Shown piece by piece: positions 43,667 to 54,720 of a stretch of 64,000 bases of DNA; the first letter of the stretch is position 1; every line of letters begins with the position of its first letter. The position numbers and the translations under genes were made by a program. Below the pieces are notes generated by a model that ran no database searches, was not told the origin of the DNA, and saw only the letters and a program-made list of their open reading frames with translations. The DNA is from Mycoplasma enhydrae (lineage in GTDB: Bacteria; Bacillota_I; Bacilli_A; Mycoplasmatales; Metamycoplasmataceae): the NCBI RefSeq assembly GCF_017116825.1, contig NZ_JAFIRD010000003.1, forward strand, positions 1 through 64,000, given 5' to 3'.

Positions 43667-44307
43667 TTATTTTCCTCTTCATCAATTATTTGAACTACTC
43701 TATTATAAACTTCTTCTTCGTTTAAATCGTTGGTGTCTAATATTTTGAAATTTAAATTGTAAGTTTCTGCCAACTCTTTAAAAAGTTTAAAATAATTTTC
43801 ATGTAAATTTTTAAAGTAGTTGTAATTTAAATCTCAGTTTTCAATTTCGCTTTTTCTTCCTCTTTCAAAAATTCTCTTTTTGAATGTGTCAAAATTTATA
43901 TCCAAAAAGATTACTAAATCAGGTAATTCTTTTTTTGTTATAAGTTTAGAAAATAAAGCATCATATGCTTCTAAATATTTAGGTTCTTTTTCTTTTAATA
44001 TCAGTTTAGCAAATATATAGTGTTCAATTGAAAAACGATCTAAAAATAAGTGTCTATTGTGATCTGTTTTTTTAAGTAATTCTTTATATATTTCATCAAA
44101 TTTTGCGCTATGGTTTTCAATTATAAAGCTTTGAAAACCTATTGTTAAATTAGGTTTCTTTTCATAAAGTCATTTTAAAAAAGTATTAAAAACTTCATCA
44201 TTTTCATCAAACTCATGCAAGATTAATGAGTTTGGGTATGAATCATTTAATTTTTTAGATAGCGAACTTTTGCCGGCAGCTATCATGCCGCTTATGCCAA
44301 TTATCAT
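43648..44307 (-). CDS. Deoxynucleoside kinase (deoxyadenosine/deoxyguanosine kinase family)
   Basis: 219 residues. P-loop GMIAAGKSS (7-15), the DRFSIEHYIFA motif typical of deoxynucleoside kinases (DRS-like), VIFLDINFDTFKKRIFERGRKSEIENW lid region with the Arg-rich LID, and the C-terminal IIDEEENKCK. It phosphorylates salvaged deoxynucleosides. The ATG at 44307 follows AAGGAG. Its end overlaps hpt by 19 nt; both serve nucleotide salvage. The exact base specificity cannot be told from sequence. Confidence 0.88.
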
Positions 44308-44453
44308 ATTACTCCTTCTTAATTTAAAATTTATTTAAATTATTTTACTAAACTTTAAGTTATAAAGTACTATTTTTTGTACAAAAAAACAACTAAAATA
44401 ATTTAATCAATTTTTGGCAAAATTTCTTTTAAAATCATAAAAAGTAATAAAAT

Positions 44454-44481
44454 AATTTGCCATCATAAATAGCAAATTTTT
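44454..44481 (-). terminator. Hairpin terminator after folD
   Basis: Minus strand: AATTTGC, 11-nt loop, GCAAATT then ATTTTATT; it begins at the folD stop codon. The stem is weak (7 bp). Confidence 0.5.
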
Positions 44482-45365
44482 TAAAACTGTTTTTTGTAGT
44501 TTTTTAAGATATTTTCATATAGATTCTTGTTATTTTGAATGTCATATGACTTAATTAAATTTAGTATTAGTCCAATAATAGTCATTGGGCCAACTCCCCC
44601 AGGTACAGGACTTAAATATGAAATAGGTGTTTTAATATTATTAATATCAACATCACCAACAATATCATTATTTATTCGATGAATTCCGACATCTACTAAA
44701 ATTACATTGTTTTTTAAATTAATGTCTTTTAAACAATTTCTAGTGCCTGTTGCAACTATAACTATATCATTATTAGTCATATTGTTTTTTGGTGTATTTT
44801 TATCATATCTATTAACAATTAATCCTAATTGCTCAAAGTAATTAGCTAAAGGCCTGCCTACTATTTTGCTTTGACCAACTATTCCTATAGTTTTATTTTT
44901 AAATTCAATATTATATTCTTTTAATAAAAGTAATATGCCTAAGTCTGTAGCAGGAAGAAATGATTCAATTTGAGAGATGTAATTAGATGATTGATTTGCA
45001 TCATTTAAACCATCTATGTCTTTAATTTGAGGAATTTTATTAAGTATTTCATCAACATCAATTTTATTTGATGCGTCCATAGGTAATTGGACTATAAAAC
45101 CTGTTGTTATTTCATTAAGTTTTTGAATAGCTTCAATAATTTCGACTTGAGTTGAACGTTTAGATAATTTTATAAACTCTGTGCTTATACCTAGTTCATG
45201 TGCTGCTTTTAGTTTATGCTTAATATAAATATTAGATTCTTCCAAATCACCAACTTGTAGAATGCCCAAAATTGGCATATTATTTAATGCCAATTTTTTA
45301 AGTTCATCTCTAATCCTATTTTTTAGCTTTTCAGAAGTCTTTTTTCCATCTAAAATCTTATACAT
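44481..45365 (-). CDS. folD: Bifunctional methylenetetrahydrofolate dehydrogenase/cyclohydrolase
   Basis: 294 residues. Starts MYKILDGKKTSEKLKNRIRDEL. Signature elements are GDLEESNIYIKHKLKAAHELGI (catalytic Lys in YxxxK), FIVQLPMD, the NADP-binding GIVGQSKIVGRP and the C-terminal YLSPVPGGVGPMTI. It interconverts methylene-, methenyl- and formyl-THF for one-carbon supply. It follows the small DUF2188-type gene by 5 nt, in the same operon. Confidence 0.95.
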   Translation of the reverse strand: MYKILDGKKTSEKLKNRIRDELKKLALNNMPILGILQVGDLEESNIYIKHKLKAAHELGISTEFIKLSKRSTQVEIIEAIQKLNEITTGFIVQLPMDASNKIDVDEILNKIPQIKDIDGLNDANQSSNYISQIESFLPATDLGILLLLKEYNIEFKNKTIGIVGQSKIVGRPLANYFEQLGLIVNRYDKNTPKNNMTNNDIVIVATGTRNCLKDINLKNNVILVDVGIHRINNDIVGDVDINNIKTPISYLSPVPGGVGPMTIIGLILNLIKSYDIQNNKNLYENILKNYKKQF

Positions 45366-45370
45366 TTAAA

Positions 45371-45547
45371 TTATGCTTTTCTAAATGCACCTTTTCTGCT
45401 TTGTACATTGGTGCCTGTTGTATCTTTTAGTGATCTAGCATAATCTATTGCTTCTTTTTGAGTTTTAAAAATTCTAATTGCTTTCTTACCTTTTGGGTTT
45501 TTTACTGCTCAACCATCGGGGTGGTTAACTATTAATCTGACTGCCAC
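45371..45547 (-). CDS. Small DUF2188-type protein (GTG start)
   Basis: 58 residues starting with GTG at 45547 after a strong GGAGGC site: (M)AVRLIVNHPDGWAVKNPKGKKAIRIF... ending SRKGAFRKA. The N-terminal (V/H)..(H)..GWAVK and the central KTQKEAIDYARSL match the short DUF2188 fold, found in many bacteria and of unknown role. It precedes folD by 5 nt. TATAAT on the minus strand at 45594-45589 is a likely promoter. Confidence 0.8.
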
Positions 45548-45725
45548 AAATTGCCTCCATTATTACTAATTTGAAACTTATTAAATAAATTATAAGTTAA
45601 TTGTCCGTTTTTCTTAGAAAATAAGATTGTTTTTTAAAAAAACAATTATATAAAGATTTAATCTGACCTTATTCAATGATTAATTAACGAATTAAAAAAT
45701 TATTTGGTTCTTATTTCGATTTGCT

Positions 45726-45760
45726 AAAAATAAAAATATTGGCACTTTCTAAGTACCAAT
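45726..45760 (-). terminator. Terminator after tmRNA
   Basis: Minus strand: ATTGGTACTT, loop AGA, AAGTGCCAAT (one G-U), then ATTTTTATTTTT; it lies 16 nt after the tmRNA CCA end. Confidence 0.85.
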
Positions 45761-45776
45761 TTGGCGATTTATCATT

Positions 45777-46162
45777 TGGTGGAGATGCGGGGAATCGAAC
45801 CCCGGTCCACACACTCTAGTGAATTTGATTCTACAGTTTAGTTTATTTTTGATTAACTTGCTACTTTAAAATAAACAAAAATCATAACAAGTTTTAGTTT
45901 GCTTTGTCATTTAGCTATAAACTAAAAAGTCACTAAATCAAAGCCCTCCAACAAACATTCCTCAACCGGGCTAATCAAGGGTTTGACCAATTACAAATTA
46001 AGCGTAAACTGGGTTTGAGTGATTCATCATAACATTTGTCATCATGAATTCTTCTTGTTTTTTGTTTTCTAAGTTTGCATTTAAAAAGCCTAGAAAGTAT
46101 TATGGTCTACAAAACCACTGCTACAAAAGCATTCGAGTGCCTGTCGAAGCCATTACACCCCC
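45777..46162 (-). ncRNA. ssrA: Transfer-messenger RNA (tmRNA)
   Basis: 386 nt on the minus strand. The 5' end GGGGGTGTAATGGCTTCGAC pairs with the 3' CATCTCC of the tRNA-like domain, the T arm is GGTTCGATTCC and the CCA is encoded (45779-45777). The tag reading frame is at 46078-45998: resume codon GCA, beginning ANLENKKQEEF and ending NPVYA, 26 residues with internal MM pairs, then TAA. It rescues stalled ribosomes together with SmpB, whose gene lies directly upstream. A TTGAAA-16-TATATT promoter lies within the 3' end of smpB. Confidence 0.97.
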
Positions 46163-46169
46163 GTTTGTA

Positions 46170-46601
46170 TTAATATAATGTCTTCAAATTTCTTTTCAAG
46201 TCTTCTTGTTTAATTTTTTCACGTTTGTCATATTTCCTTAACTTTTTAGCTAAGGCTATTTCAATCTTTATATTGTTATTAATTCAATACAAAGAAATCG
46301 GAATAATTATCAACGATAAACGATCACAAGTGTTTTTCATTCTTAAAATTTCATTTTTGTGCATTAAAAGTTTTCGAGAACGGTCTAAATCACCTTTTAC
46401 TAACATATACTGAGATATGTGAGCATTATTTAGCCAAAGTTCATTTTTAGTACTAATTGAACAAAAAGCGTTATCCAATTTTACGTTTTTTGCTCTTAAA
46501 CTCTTAACCTCTCATCCTAGTAATGAAATGCCGGCTTCATATGTGCTGTGAATTTCATAATCAGATTTGGCAAATTTATTTTTAACTATTAACTTTGACA
46601 T
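46170..46601 (-). CDS. smpB: SsrA-binding protein SmpB
   Basis: 143 residues. Starts MSKLIVKNKFAKSDYEIHSTYEAGISLLGWEVKSLR, with the beta-barrel motif NAHISQY and the C-terminal basic tail KLRKYDKREKIKQEDLKRNLKTLY, although the usual G-K-K-x-xDKR segment is slightly changed (AKKLRKYDKRE). It binds tmRNA and enters the decoding centre. The stop codon is 7 nt from the tmRNA 5' end. TATAAT (46614-46609) is 7 nt from the ATG with no Shine-Dalgarno, so a leaderless start is predicted. Confidence 0.95.
46172..46199 (-). promoter_or_regulatory. Promoter of ssrA inside the end of smpB
   Basis: Minus strand: TTGAAA (46199-46194), 16-nt spacer, TATATT (46177-46172), 9 nt before the mature tmRNA 5' end. 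The -10 overlaps the smpB stop codon. Confidence 0.6.
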
Positions 46602-46608
46602 AAGTTAA

Positions 46609-46614
46609 ATTATA
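46609..46614 (-). promoter_or_regulatory. Promoter -10 of smpB, 7 nt from ATG (leaderless)
   Basis: Minus-strand TATAAT followed by TTAACTT and the smpB ATG at 46601; it lies in the 32-bp gap after rnr. Confidence 0.6.
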
Positions 46615-46633
46615 AGATATAAAAAAAGAAATA

Positions 46634-48778
46634 CTAACACAATTGAGCGTTAATATTACCTTTTTCACGTTCGATGCTTACAATTTTAATTCTGCGATTA
46701 TCACCGACTTTAAAATTTAAATGTTGGCCCTTAGCTTCAAAATTAGATACTTTTAGTACATAATCATTTAAGTCTTCAAATCTAATTAAAACACTAGTTT
46801 GATATTCATTAATATTAAAGAATATACCAAATTTCTCAATCGAAACTAAAGTTGCAATAAATTCTTTATTAATTAAATTATTAAAGAATTCGGCTTTTCT
46901 TATATCTACAATATCTCTTTCAATAGTCATAGCTATTTTTTCAGATTCTGAATTTAACGCTGCTATGCTTGAAATTTTAGATTTAAGCTCACTAAAATCA
47001 TTAATGTTAAATTGAGCTTTAGTTTTATTAAATAAATATTTCTTAATTATACGGTGTAATAACAAATCGGGATATCTTCTTATTGGCGAGGTAAAATGAG
47101 AATAATGTTCAGAAGCCAATCCAAAATGTCCTATGTTATCAGAAGAATAAATTGCCTTTTGCATTGTTCTTAAAAAGGCATTTTTCATATATTCACTAGA
47201 GGTATTATTTGATATTTCATTTACCATTTTAGCAAAACTTAATGGCTCACCATCATAAGGAACTTTTATATGTTTTAAACCCGAAAAATTGATTAATTCT
47301 TGTAATTCAAGTAATTTCTCTGAAGATGGTTTATCATGAATTCTATAAATTGAAGGAATTTTGTTTTCTGTCATCATGGAAGCCACTGTTTCATTTGCTC
47401 TAACCATGAAATCTTCAATCATATTTTCACTTTCGCCTTCTTCGCGAATGATAATGTCTTTTACAAAGCCATTTTCCATTACAATTTTTGGTTCTTTAAT
47501 ATCAAAATTCACATATCCTTCAGCAATTTTATTTTTTCTAATAAGTTTAGATATATCCCTAGCTATGTTTAGCATACTTTCAATTTCAGGTTTCAATGAT
47601 ATTTTTTTATCATAAAATTCATTAACTTCCTTGTAATTAAGTCGATAATCTGAATTAATAACACTTTCATACAATTCTTGTTTAACATTTTGACCTATAG
47701 GATTTATTTCTAATTCCAAAGTAATGGTATTTCTATCTACATTAGGATTTAGTGAACAAATTCCATTTGATAGTTCAGTTGGCAACATCGGAATAACTTT
47801 GTCTGGTAGATAGATACTTGTTCCTCTTTTTAGCGCTTCTTTATCAATTGCACTATCTTCAGGAACATAATACGAAACATCAGCTATGTGAATAAATAGT
47901 TTTGTATTACCATTTGGTAATTTAAAACAAGAAATTGCATCATCAAAATCTTTTGTATCAAGACCATCAATAGTAACTGTTAATATATTTCTTAAATCAC
48001 GTCTATTGCTAATCTCTGTCGCACTAACTTTTTTAGGCAATTCAAATGCTTCAACTAGAGTTTCTTGGTTGAATGAAGTGTCAATTTCATTTTCGGCTAA
48101 TATTTTTTTAAATGGATATTCAAAATCACTTTTTGTTGTTAATATATCTTCATACTTAGCTATTACTGCTTTATCATTTGGTTCTAAAACTTTTAATTTA
48201 ATAATTTGATCTTCAGTTATATTCTTAGGAATTTGCATTCAATTTAAAATTTCCACCCTAGCTGAGGATTTTTCATTCGAAGCTACAAAATTATATTTAG
48301 AATATTCATTCTTTATTCAAGAACCAGTAATTGTTTTAATTTTGTGTTCTATTAATTTAACAATTTTAGCTCGATATAATTCTTGATTTTCTTCATTATA
48401 ATATGCAAAAATTTGTGCTATCACTAAATCACCATCTAATATATTTTTGATTTGAAATGGAAACAATATTGCTGATTTAAGTTCATTATTTCTTTGGTCT
48501 TCAAAATCAATAAAACCTAGGCGTTTATTAGTAATCGAAATTCTTGTTTCTAATTCACTAAGAAAATAAAGAGGGAAGTATTTATCTTCTTTATTTATAT
48601 CAATTTTATTTTCTTGAACAAGAATTTTTAGAAGTGTTGATAGCTCATAATTTTGTGAATGATGTATTTGTAATTTTTTGGCAATTTGTAAAAAATTTAG
48701 ACCTGATTTGTGATTTTGAATAAACTTCAAAACGCTTTCAGAGTCTAAACTTTTTCTTTTATTATTTTGAAATTTCAT
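46634..48778 (-). CDS. rnr: Ribonuclease R
   Basis: 714 residues. N-terminal winged-helix (SVLKFIQNHKSGLNFLQIAKKL) and cold-shock domains, then the RNB catalytic domain with ILTVTIDGLDTKDFDDAIS (Asp cluster for Mg), HIADVSYYVPEDSAIDKEALKRGTSIYLPDKVIPMLP and YSHFTSPIRRYPDLLLHR, followed by a C-terminal S1 domain. It is the main processive 3'-5' exonuclease in mollicutes and also degrades trans-translated mRNAs, which fits smpB-ssrA immediately downstream. The ATG is 3 nt after the secG stop. Confidence 0.96.
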
Positions 48779-48781
48779 TTG

Positions 48782-49036
48782 TTAGCCTCTTTGTATAAGC
48801 ACTCTTAATACAATTGCAAATACAAATAACAACACTCCCAAAGAAATCATAGATCATTTTAAAACCTTTTTAATTCCACGTTCTTTTGATACTTTAAATA
48901 AATCAAGGTCATTGCTTCCAACTAAGGCACCACTAAAACTATTTGAATCTGGAGCCATCATAAATGAAATACCCACAATTGCTAAAGAAATAAATATTGT
49001 TATAGATACTAATACTCATAAACCGGCACTACTCAT
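48782..49036 (-). CDS. secG: Preprotein translocase subunit SecG
   Basis: 84 residues with two hydrophobic helices: WVLVSITIFISLAIVGISFMMA near the N-terminus and VLKWSMISLGVLLFVFAIVLRVL near the C-terminus, separated by SFSGALVGSNDLDLFKVSKERG, the SecG loop (F-x-G-x-L). It stimulates SecYEG-dependent export. The ATG follows GGAGA and the first codons overlap the end of aspS by 8 nt; rnr follows after 3 nt, the widespread secG-rnr linkage. Confidence 0.9.
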
Positions 49037-50714
49037 TTTTATCTCCTTGTTTTTTAATTTCTAATCCGTATTCAAATAATTGTTCTTTAGTTACTTCTGA
49101 AGGCGCTGAAGTTAATAAATCTACACCTTTTGCATTTTTTGGAAACGCAATAACATCTCGAATTGAAGAAGATTTTGTTAATATCATTAAAACTCTTTCA
49201 ATTCCAAATGCTATGCCACAATGTGGAGGAAGACCATATTCAAATGATTTTAGGAAAAATCCAAATCTTGAATTTTGCTCCTTTTCTGACATATTTAGTA
49301 TATCAAACATTTTTCTTTGTGTTTTTAAATCATAAATTCTAATTGAGCCAGATCCTAATTCAAAGCCATTTAAAACAAGGTCATAAGATTTAGCCTTAAC
49401 TTTTGAGTATTCTTTTGAATCTAGATATTTAAGTGTATTTTCTTCAAATTGTGTAAATGGGTGGTGTGCTGGTGCATAAGTTTGGTTTTCTTTATCATAT
49501 TCAAACATAGGTCAATTTACAATTCAAATAAAATTTAATTTATTAGGATCGGCCAAATTATAAATTTCATTTAATAATGTTCTAATTGCACCTAATGATT
49601 TTAAAGCATCTTCTTCATCATCAGAAGCTGATACAAGACCAAATTTTGAAGTTTTTGATTTACAAATACTTGATAGATGATTACTAAAATCACATTTAGG
49701 AAAACTTAAGTCTAAAATTTCAAAGAAATCTCCATTATTTTTCTTAAATGTTTCATTAATTATTTTGATGTGTTCAGTTACATCACGATCAAATATAATT
49801 GCTTTAACATATTTCTTTTTGAACTTTGAACTAAATTCAGCTGAATAATCTTCAATTAAATATTCATAACGCGTATCTGGCTTGTCATTTCCATAGTGTT
49901 TCATTGCATAATCAAAATCCATGCGAGGAAAGTTGTTTTCAATTTTATAACCTAATTCATTTAAAACATATACTCACATATCTTCACATATTTTGAATAT
50001 ATCTTCTTGATTAGCAAAAGACATCTCAATATCCAATTGTGTAAATTCGGGCTGTCTATCTTTTCTTAGATCTTCATCTCTAAAAACTCTAGCTAATTGA
50101 AAGTATTTTTCAAGTCCTCCTGCCATTAATAATTGTTTAAATAATTGAGGCGATTGTGGTAGGGCAAAAAACTTACCTTTTCGTCTTGTTGGAACTAAAT
50201 AATCTCTTGCTCCTTCAGGTGTTGATTTAGCTAAAATTGGTGTTTCAACTTCAATAAAATTTTCTTTATCAAAAAAGTTTCTAATTAATAATAAAAGTTT
50301 ATGTCTTAGTTTCAAATTATGTAGAACTTTAGCATTTCTGATATCTAAAAATCTATATTCCAGTCGCAAGTCCTCATTAGCTGAATTGTCACGGTTGTCA
50401 TTAATATCAAAAGGAATTTGTTTTGAAGAATTTAAAATTTCATATTCTTCAACTAAGATTTCAATTTCTCCTGACTCTAATTCTCTATTAGCTTCAAGTC
50501 TTTTTTGAACCAAACCTTTAACTTTTATACAACTTTCTTTGGTTAATAAAGGATCGACTATATTTTGAAAAACCAATTGTACAATTCCACTTGAATCTCT
50601 CAAATCAATAAACATTTGGCCTTTAAATTTTCTTTTATTAGCAATTCAGCCAAATAATTCAACTTCTTGACCAATATTATTAATATTTAGTTTAGAACAA
50701 TAATTTTGCTTCAT
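49029..50714 (-). CDS. aspS: Aspartyl-tRNA synthetase
   Basis: 561 residues. OB-fold anticodon domain (MFIDLRDSSGIVQLVFQ), motif 1 region NFFDKENFIEVETPIL, motif 2 YFQLARVFRDEDLRKDRQPEFTQLDIEMSF, the insertion domain and motif 3 HCGIAFGIERVLMILT. A class IIb enzyme charging tRNA-Asp. The start shares one base with the hisS stop (TAATG), the classical hisS-aspS coupling. Several Trp are TGA. Confidence 0.96.
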
Positions 50715-51973
50715 TATAATACTTCCTTTATTTTTTGTTTAAAGCTTTCTAAACCAGTATATTCAAATTCAAGTTCTTTATTCTTAGATTTTAGTTTTAT
50801 GTAATTAGGTTTTGAATTCAATTCCTTAAATAATAATATCTTAGGATTGTGCTTAAAATTAAGCTTAAAAAGTTGTTTTATATTTATTTTAAAATTCTGA
50901 AATTCAACACTAAATTCTTTACGCAAGTCATAGACTATTTTAATAATTTCATCTTTTTCATCTTCATTCAAATAACCAGCTAAAATTTCTAGATTATCTT
51001 TTAAATTATCGTATTTGTCCAAATTATAATTAATGATTTCAACAAGTCTATCAACGCCAAAAGCAAAACCTATTGAACCAATATCAGGTCCTCCAAATGA
51101 CTTAATCATGCCATCATATCTTCCACCACCAAGAATGGTCGACTTTGATCCTAAAGCTTTTGAAGTTGATACAAATTCAAATACTATATCAGTATAATAA
51201 TCTAATCCTCTAACTAGATAAGGATTTTCAACATATTTAATTTGGTTTTTATCTAATAATTGCAACAGTTGTTTATAATCATCTTTTTCTTTTTGACTTA
51301 AAAAATCCACTAGTTTTGGAGCATTTTTTACAAAATCTTTTTCAATTTCATCTTTATCGTCTAAAATTCTCAAAACATTTTTTTCAAGTCTGATTTGTGA
51401 TGTTTCACTTAATTGTGATTTATATTCCAAAAAATATTTTTTCAAACTATTAACGTAGTTATTTCTAGTTTCAAAATTACCTAAATTGTTGATTTCTAGT
51501 ACAAAGTCTTCAACTTTTATTTCTTGTAAGAAATCATATGCCAATTTTATAATCTCAAAATTACTCAAAACACTTTTAGGTTCAATTAATTCAATTCCAC
51601 CTTGAATAAATTGTCTATATCTACCTTTTTGAGGTCTTTCATATCTAAACATGGGACCAAAATAGTATAATTTTGCATTTTCTAAATTATTAATTTTGTT
51701 TTCGATATAAGCTCTAATGACTGCAGCTGTTCCTTCTGGTCTCAAAGCAATAGTACGATTTCCATTATCTTTAAAAACGTACATTTCTTTAGTTACAATA
51801 TCGCTTGTTTCACCTGTAGCTCTAACAAACAAATTATAATCTTCAATAATCGGAGTTTCAAGATGCTTATAGTTATATCTTCATGAAACTTTTTCAAAAG
51901 ATTTATGAATGAAATCGATAATTTTTGCTTCATTATTGTAAATATCTTTTGTACCTTTTAGCCTACTAAACAT
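50714..51973 (-). CDS. hisS: Histidyl-tRNA synthetase
   Basis: 419 residues. The ATG at 51973 follows a GGAGG site: MFSRLKGTKDIYNNE, typical of HisS. Motif 1, motif 2 YYFGPMFRYERPQKGRYRQFIQGGIE, the HisA motif LVRGLDYYTDIVFEF and GGGRYDGM, motif 3 GIGFAFGVDRLVEI. It ends in a short anticodon-binding domain. Translated in tandem with aspS (1-nt overlap) and 36 nt downstream of secDF. Confidence 0.96.
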
Positions 51974-52009
51974 CTTTTACCTCCATAATTTAATTTAATA
52001 TTTTTATAT

Positions 52010-54652
52010 TTATATTGAAAAATCATTTATACCAATAAATGTTTGTTCTTGAATTTTTTCTGTATTTCAAAAATCATTTTGAATTCTTTTTAGCTTATTA
52101 GCATATTTTAAATTGGTTAATGATTCTCATATTTTTGGCATTATGAATAAATTTAAATATCACAATGCAATGAAACCTACACCAATTGCCATGATTGCAC
52201 TAAATGATATTGTTACCAACAAGAATGGTGCAGAAATCATGAAGCCGATTGCTATTAACATATTAATTCTTTGAATTGGTAATGTATCTGTTAATAATAC
52301 CTTAAAAATAGTATGAACTTGTTCTGGTGTGTATATGTAATTTTTTGTATTTAAATCCTTTTTAGTTTCCGCTTTAATTCTAGATGCATTAATTGCAGAA
52401 TCAAAAATATTAATAAATGAAATTAATACTAGTGAATCATAAGCCTGAACATTCATTTTGGTTCTAAATATTGCAAATGAAGCAAGTAAAATGCCAATTA
52501 GTAAAATTTGTTTAATAAAGAATATAAATGCTGCTTGAAATGAATATCTAAATGATAAATAAATAATACTACTTATCGTAATAAGCACTAGTAATAAAGT
52601 GTTTCAACCAATTGCATATCCTATGTTAGTTGCTCCTAAAACATTTGCACTTCTAACTAGTTCAACATCGGTGTAACCTTTAGAATTAAAGTAACCAACT
52701 AAATTAGTATCCATAAAATCATTTAAATTAACTTTAGAATTAACAATAATTTCATTAAAACCTTTTTCACTATTTAAGGTTAATTTAACTAATGCTTCAG
52801 GGTGGTTTGAAGTTATATAACTGTTTAAATCAAGTAATATTTTTTGATGTGTTTCTAAGTTAGATTCATTTTTAAGATTAATACCAATTGAATATATGTG
52901 ATTATTGTAAATTTCTGAATTAACATTTAAACCAGCAAAACCGTGATTTTCTTTAATAGCAAAAGAACCATATACAATTATTCCCACAACTAAAAATACA
53001 ATTACAGGAATAATAAAATATTTAGCTTTAAATAAAACTTCAATTTTTGCTAAGAGTTTGCACTTAGGAACTTTTTTAGTTAAAAGTCAATTCGTTTTTT
53101 TATCAAAAGATTCAGTTTGTATCAAAGCTCTTAAAACAATGGTGTTTAAACCTATTAATATTAAACCTATTAATAATACACCTATTCCAACTAGTGCACC
53201 TATGGTTGAAGAATGGTTTACATTTAGATAATAAGTAATTATTGCACCAAGACCCATAATTGCAACTACATCTAAACCAGAGATAAAAGTTTTTTTGGTA
53301 GCTCTATTAATTGCTTTGTTAGGATTTGCGCCTTCTAACATTTCTTTACTAAAGATTTGAAGTTTTTTAGCAATGATGTTAAATGCCACAAACATGATTA
53401 ACATAATTGAAATAACAACTAATGAGTTTATTGCTAATCCAAAGGCAGTAATTATTGATAAGAATACAAATAATAGAAATGCCATGGCAATTGATGAAAT
53501 AGCACCCATCATTCTATGTTTAATTATTAGATATAGTGCTAATGTGGTATATAAAATAACTATTGCTAAGACAAATGAATCAAATTTGTAAACTGGTTTT
53601 AGTTCATAATAAGAAAATTGTTTAGTCAATGTAAACGGTGTATATGAAAAGTTAATTAAAGAAGCTAATTGACTATTAGAATATCCATTTGGACTATTAT
53701 TAATTAAATAAAACACTGAGTCTCTTTTTTGCGAAGAAATTAAAGAGATTGGTGAAGTTGCTGATATTAAATATTTTTGTGCAGTTATTGAATTTTTTAA
53801 AATAGGATCAATCGAGCTAATAACATTACCTTTTTTATCCTTTTTTTCTTCAACATCAGGATTGTTATTTACATAAGCATATTTAACAGGATTTTTTCCT
53901 GCTTTTTCTCAACCTTCTTTGTCATTGGTTTGAGCATTATGTATGAATTCATCAATATTTAATCAAAAATAAATTTTGTTTTGTGAAAGAGTTGGACCAC
54001 CTTGACCTTGTTGAAAACTTTTTAATCAATAATCAAAAGCTAATCTTGTAAATTGATCTCAAGCATAATCATTTAATTTAATTTGGATTCTGTCTGCATA
54101 ACCTTGCGGAATTTTTGATATTGCAGGATTTGCATCTAAATCCATGTTGAAGTTTTGAGCACCTTCAGCAATTAATTCATCTAGTCCATGACTTGTAGCA
54201 CCTTGGCCTTGATATTGACCTTTATAAAATAGGGGTTGACCTTTATGGTCTGTTATTGTTAAATATGGTTTTTTAGTAAGTGAAGAAATTAATTCTTGTT
54301 GCAGTTTATCATTTGTAGCTAATAAACTCTTCACTTCTAATAAATCACTAGATAACAAACCAACATCAAAGTTTGATGTTAGCTTATCATTTTTTTCTTG
54401 TAGATAATTTTTAACTATATTTGCTATTTGACTTGGTTGTAATTTTTCCTTTGGACTAACTAAATTTTTATCCTCATCGATTCTAAGGGTTACTTTTGAG
54501 CCCACAATCTGGTTATTTACAATATTACTTTTTTTAATATTTGGCCCTAAATAAAATATTGAACCAAAAATTAAAGAAATAAGCATAGCAAAAATTATAA
54601 AAATACTAAAAGCTCATTTTAAAGCTGGACTAATTCTTATTTTTTTATTCAT
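52010..54652 (-). CDS. secDF: Fused protein-export membrane protein SecDF
   Basis: 880 residues, a single SecD-SecF fusion as in many Firmicutes and mollicutes. N-terminal helix (WAFSIFIIFAMLISLIFGSIFYLGPNIKK), a large extracytoplasmic P1 domain, the SecD membrane bundle (LALYLIIKHRMMGAISSIAMAFLLF, GLAINSLVVISIMLIMFVAFN with the following amphipathic segment, GLDVVAIMGLGAIITYYL), a cytoplasmic link, the P4 domain (GYTDVELVRSANVLG) and the SecF bundle. It uses the proton or ion gradient to help complete Sec export. TATAAT (54665-54660) is 7 nt from the ATG, so the mRNA should be leaderless. Confidence 0.93.
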
Positions 54653-54659
54653 GGTTAAA

Positions 54660-54665
54660 ATTATA
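54660..54665 (-). promoter_or_regulatory. Promoter -10 of secDF, 7 nt from ATG (leaderless)
   Basis: Minus-strand TATAAT then TTTAACC and the ATG at 54652, in the 68-bp gap after ruvB. Confidence 0.6.
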
Positions 54666-54720
54666 TTAAAATTTTTGAATTTAAATAGCAATATATTTAA
54701 AAATATATAATCGCTAGTTT

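Noticed and set aside
44308-44480. Possible small gene between folD and the deoxynucleoside kinase gene
   Set aside because: Only A/T-rich sequence with a folD terminator and promoter-like boxes; no frame with a ribosome binding site.
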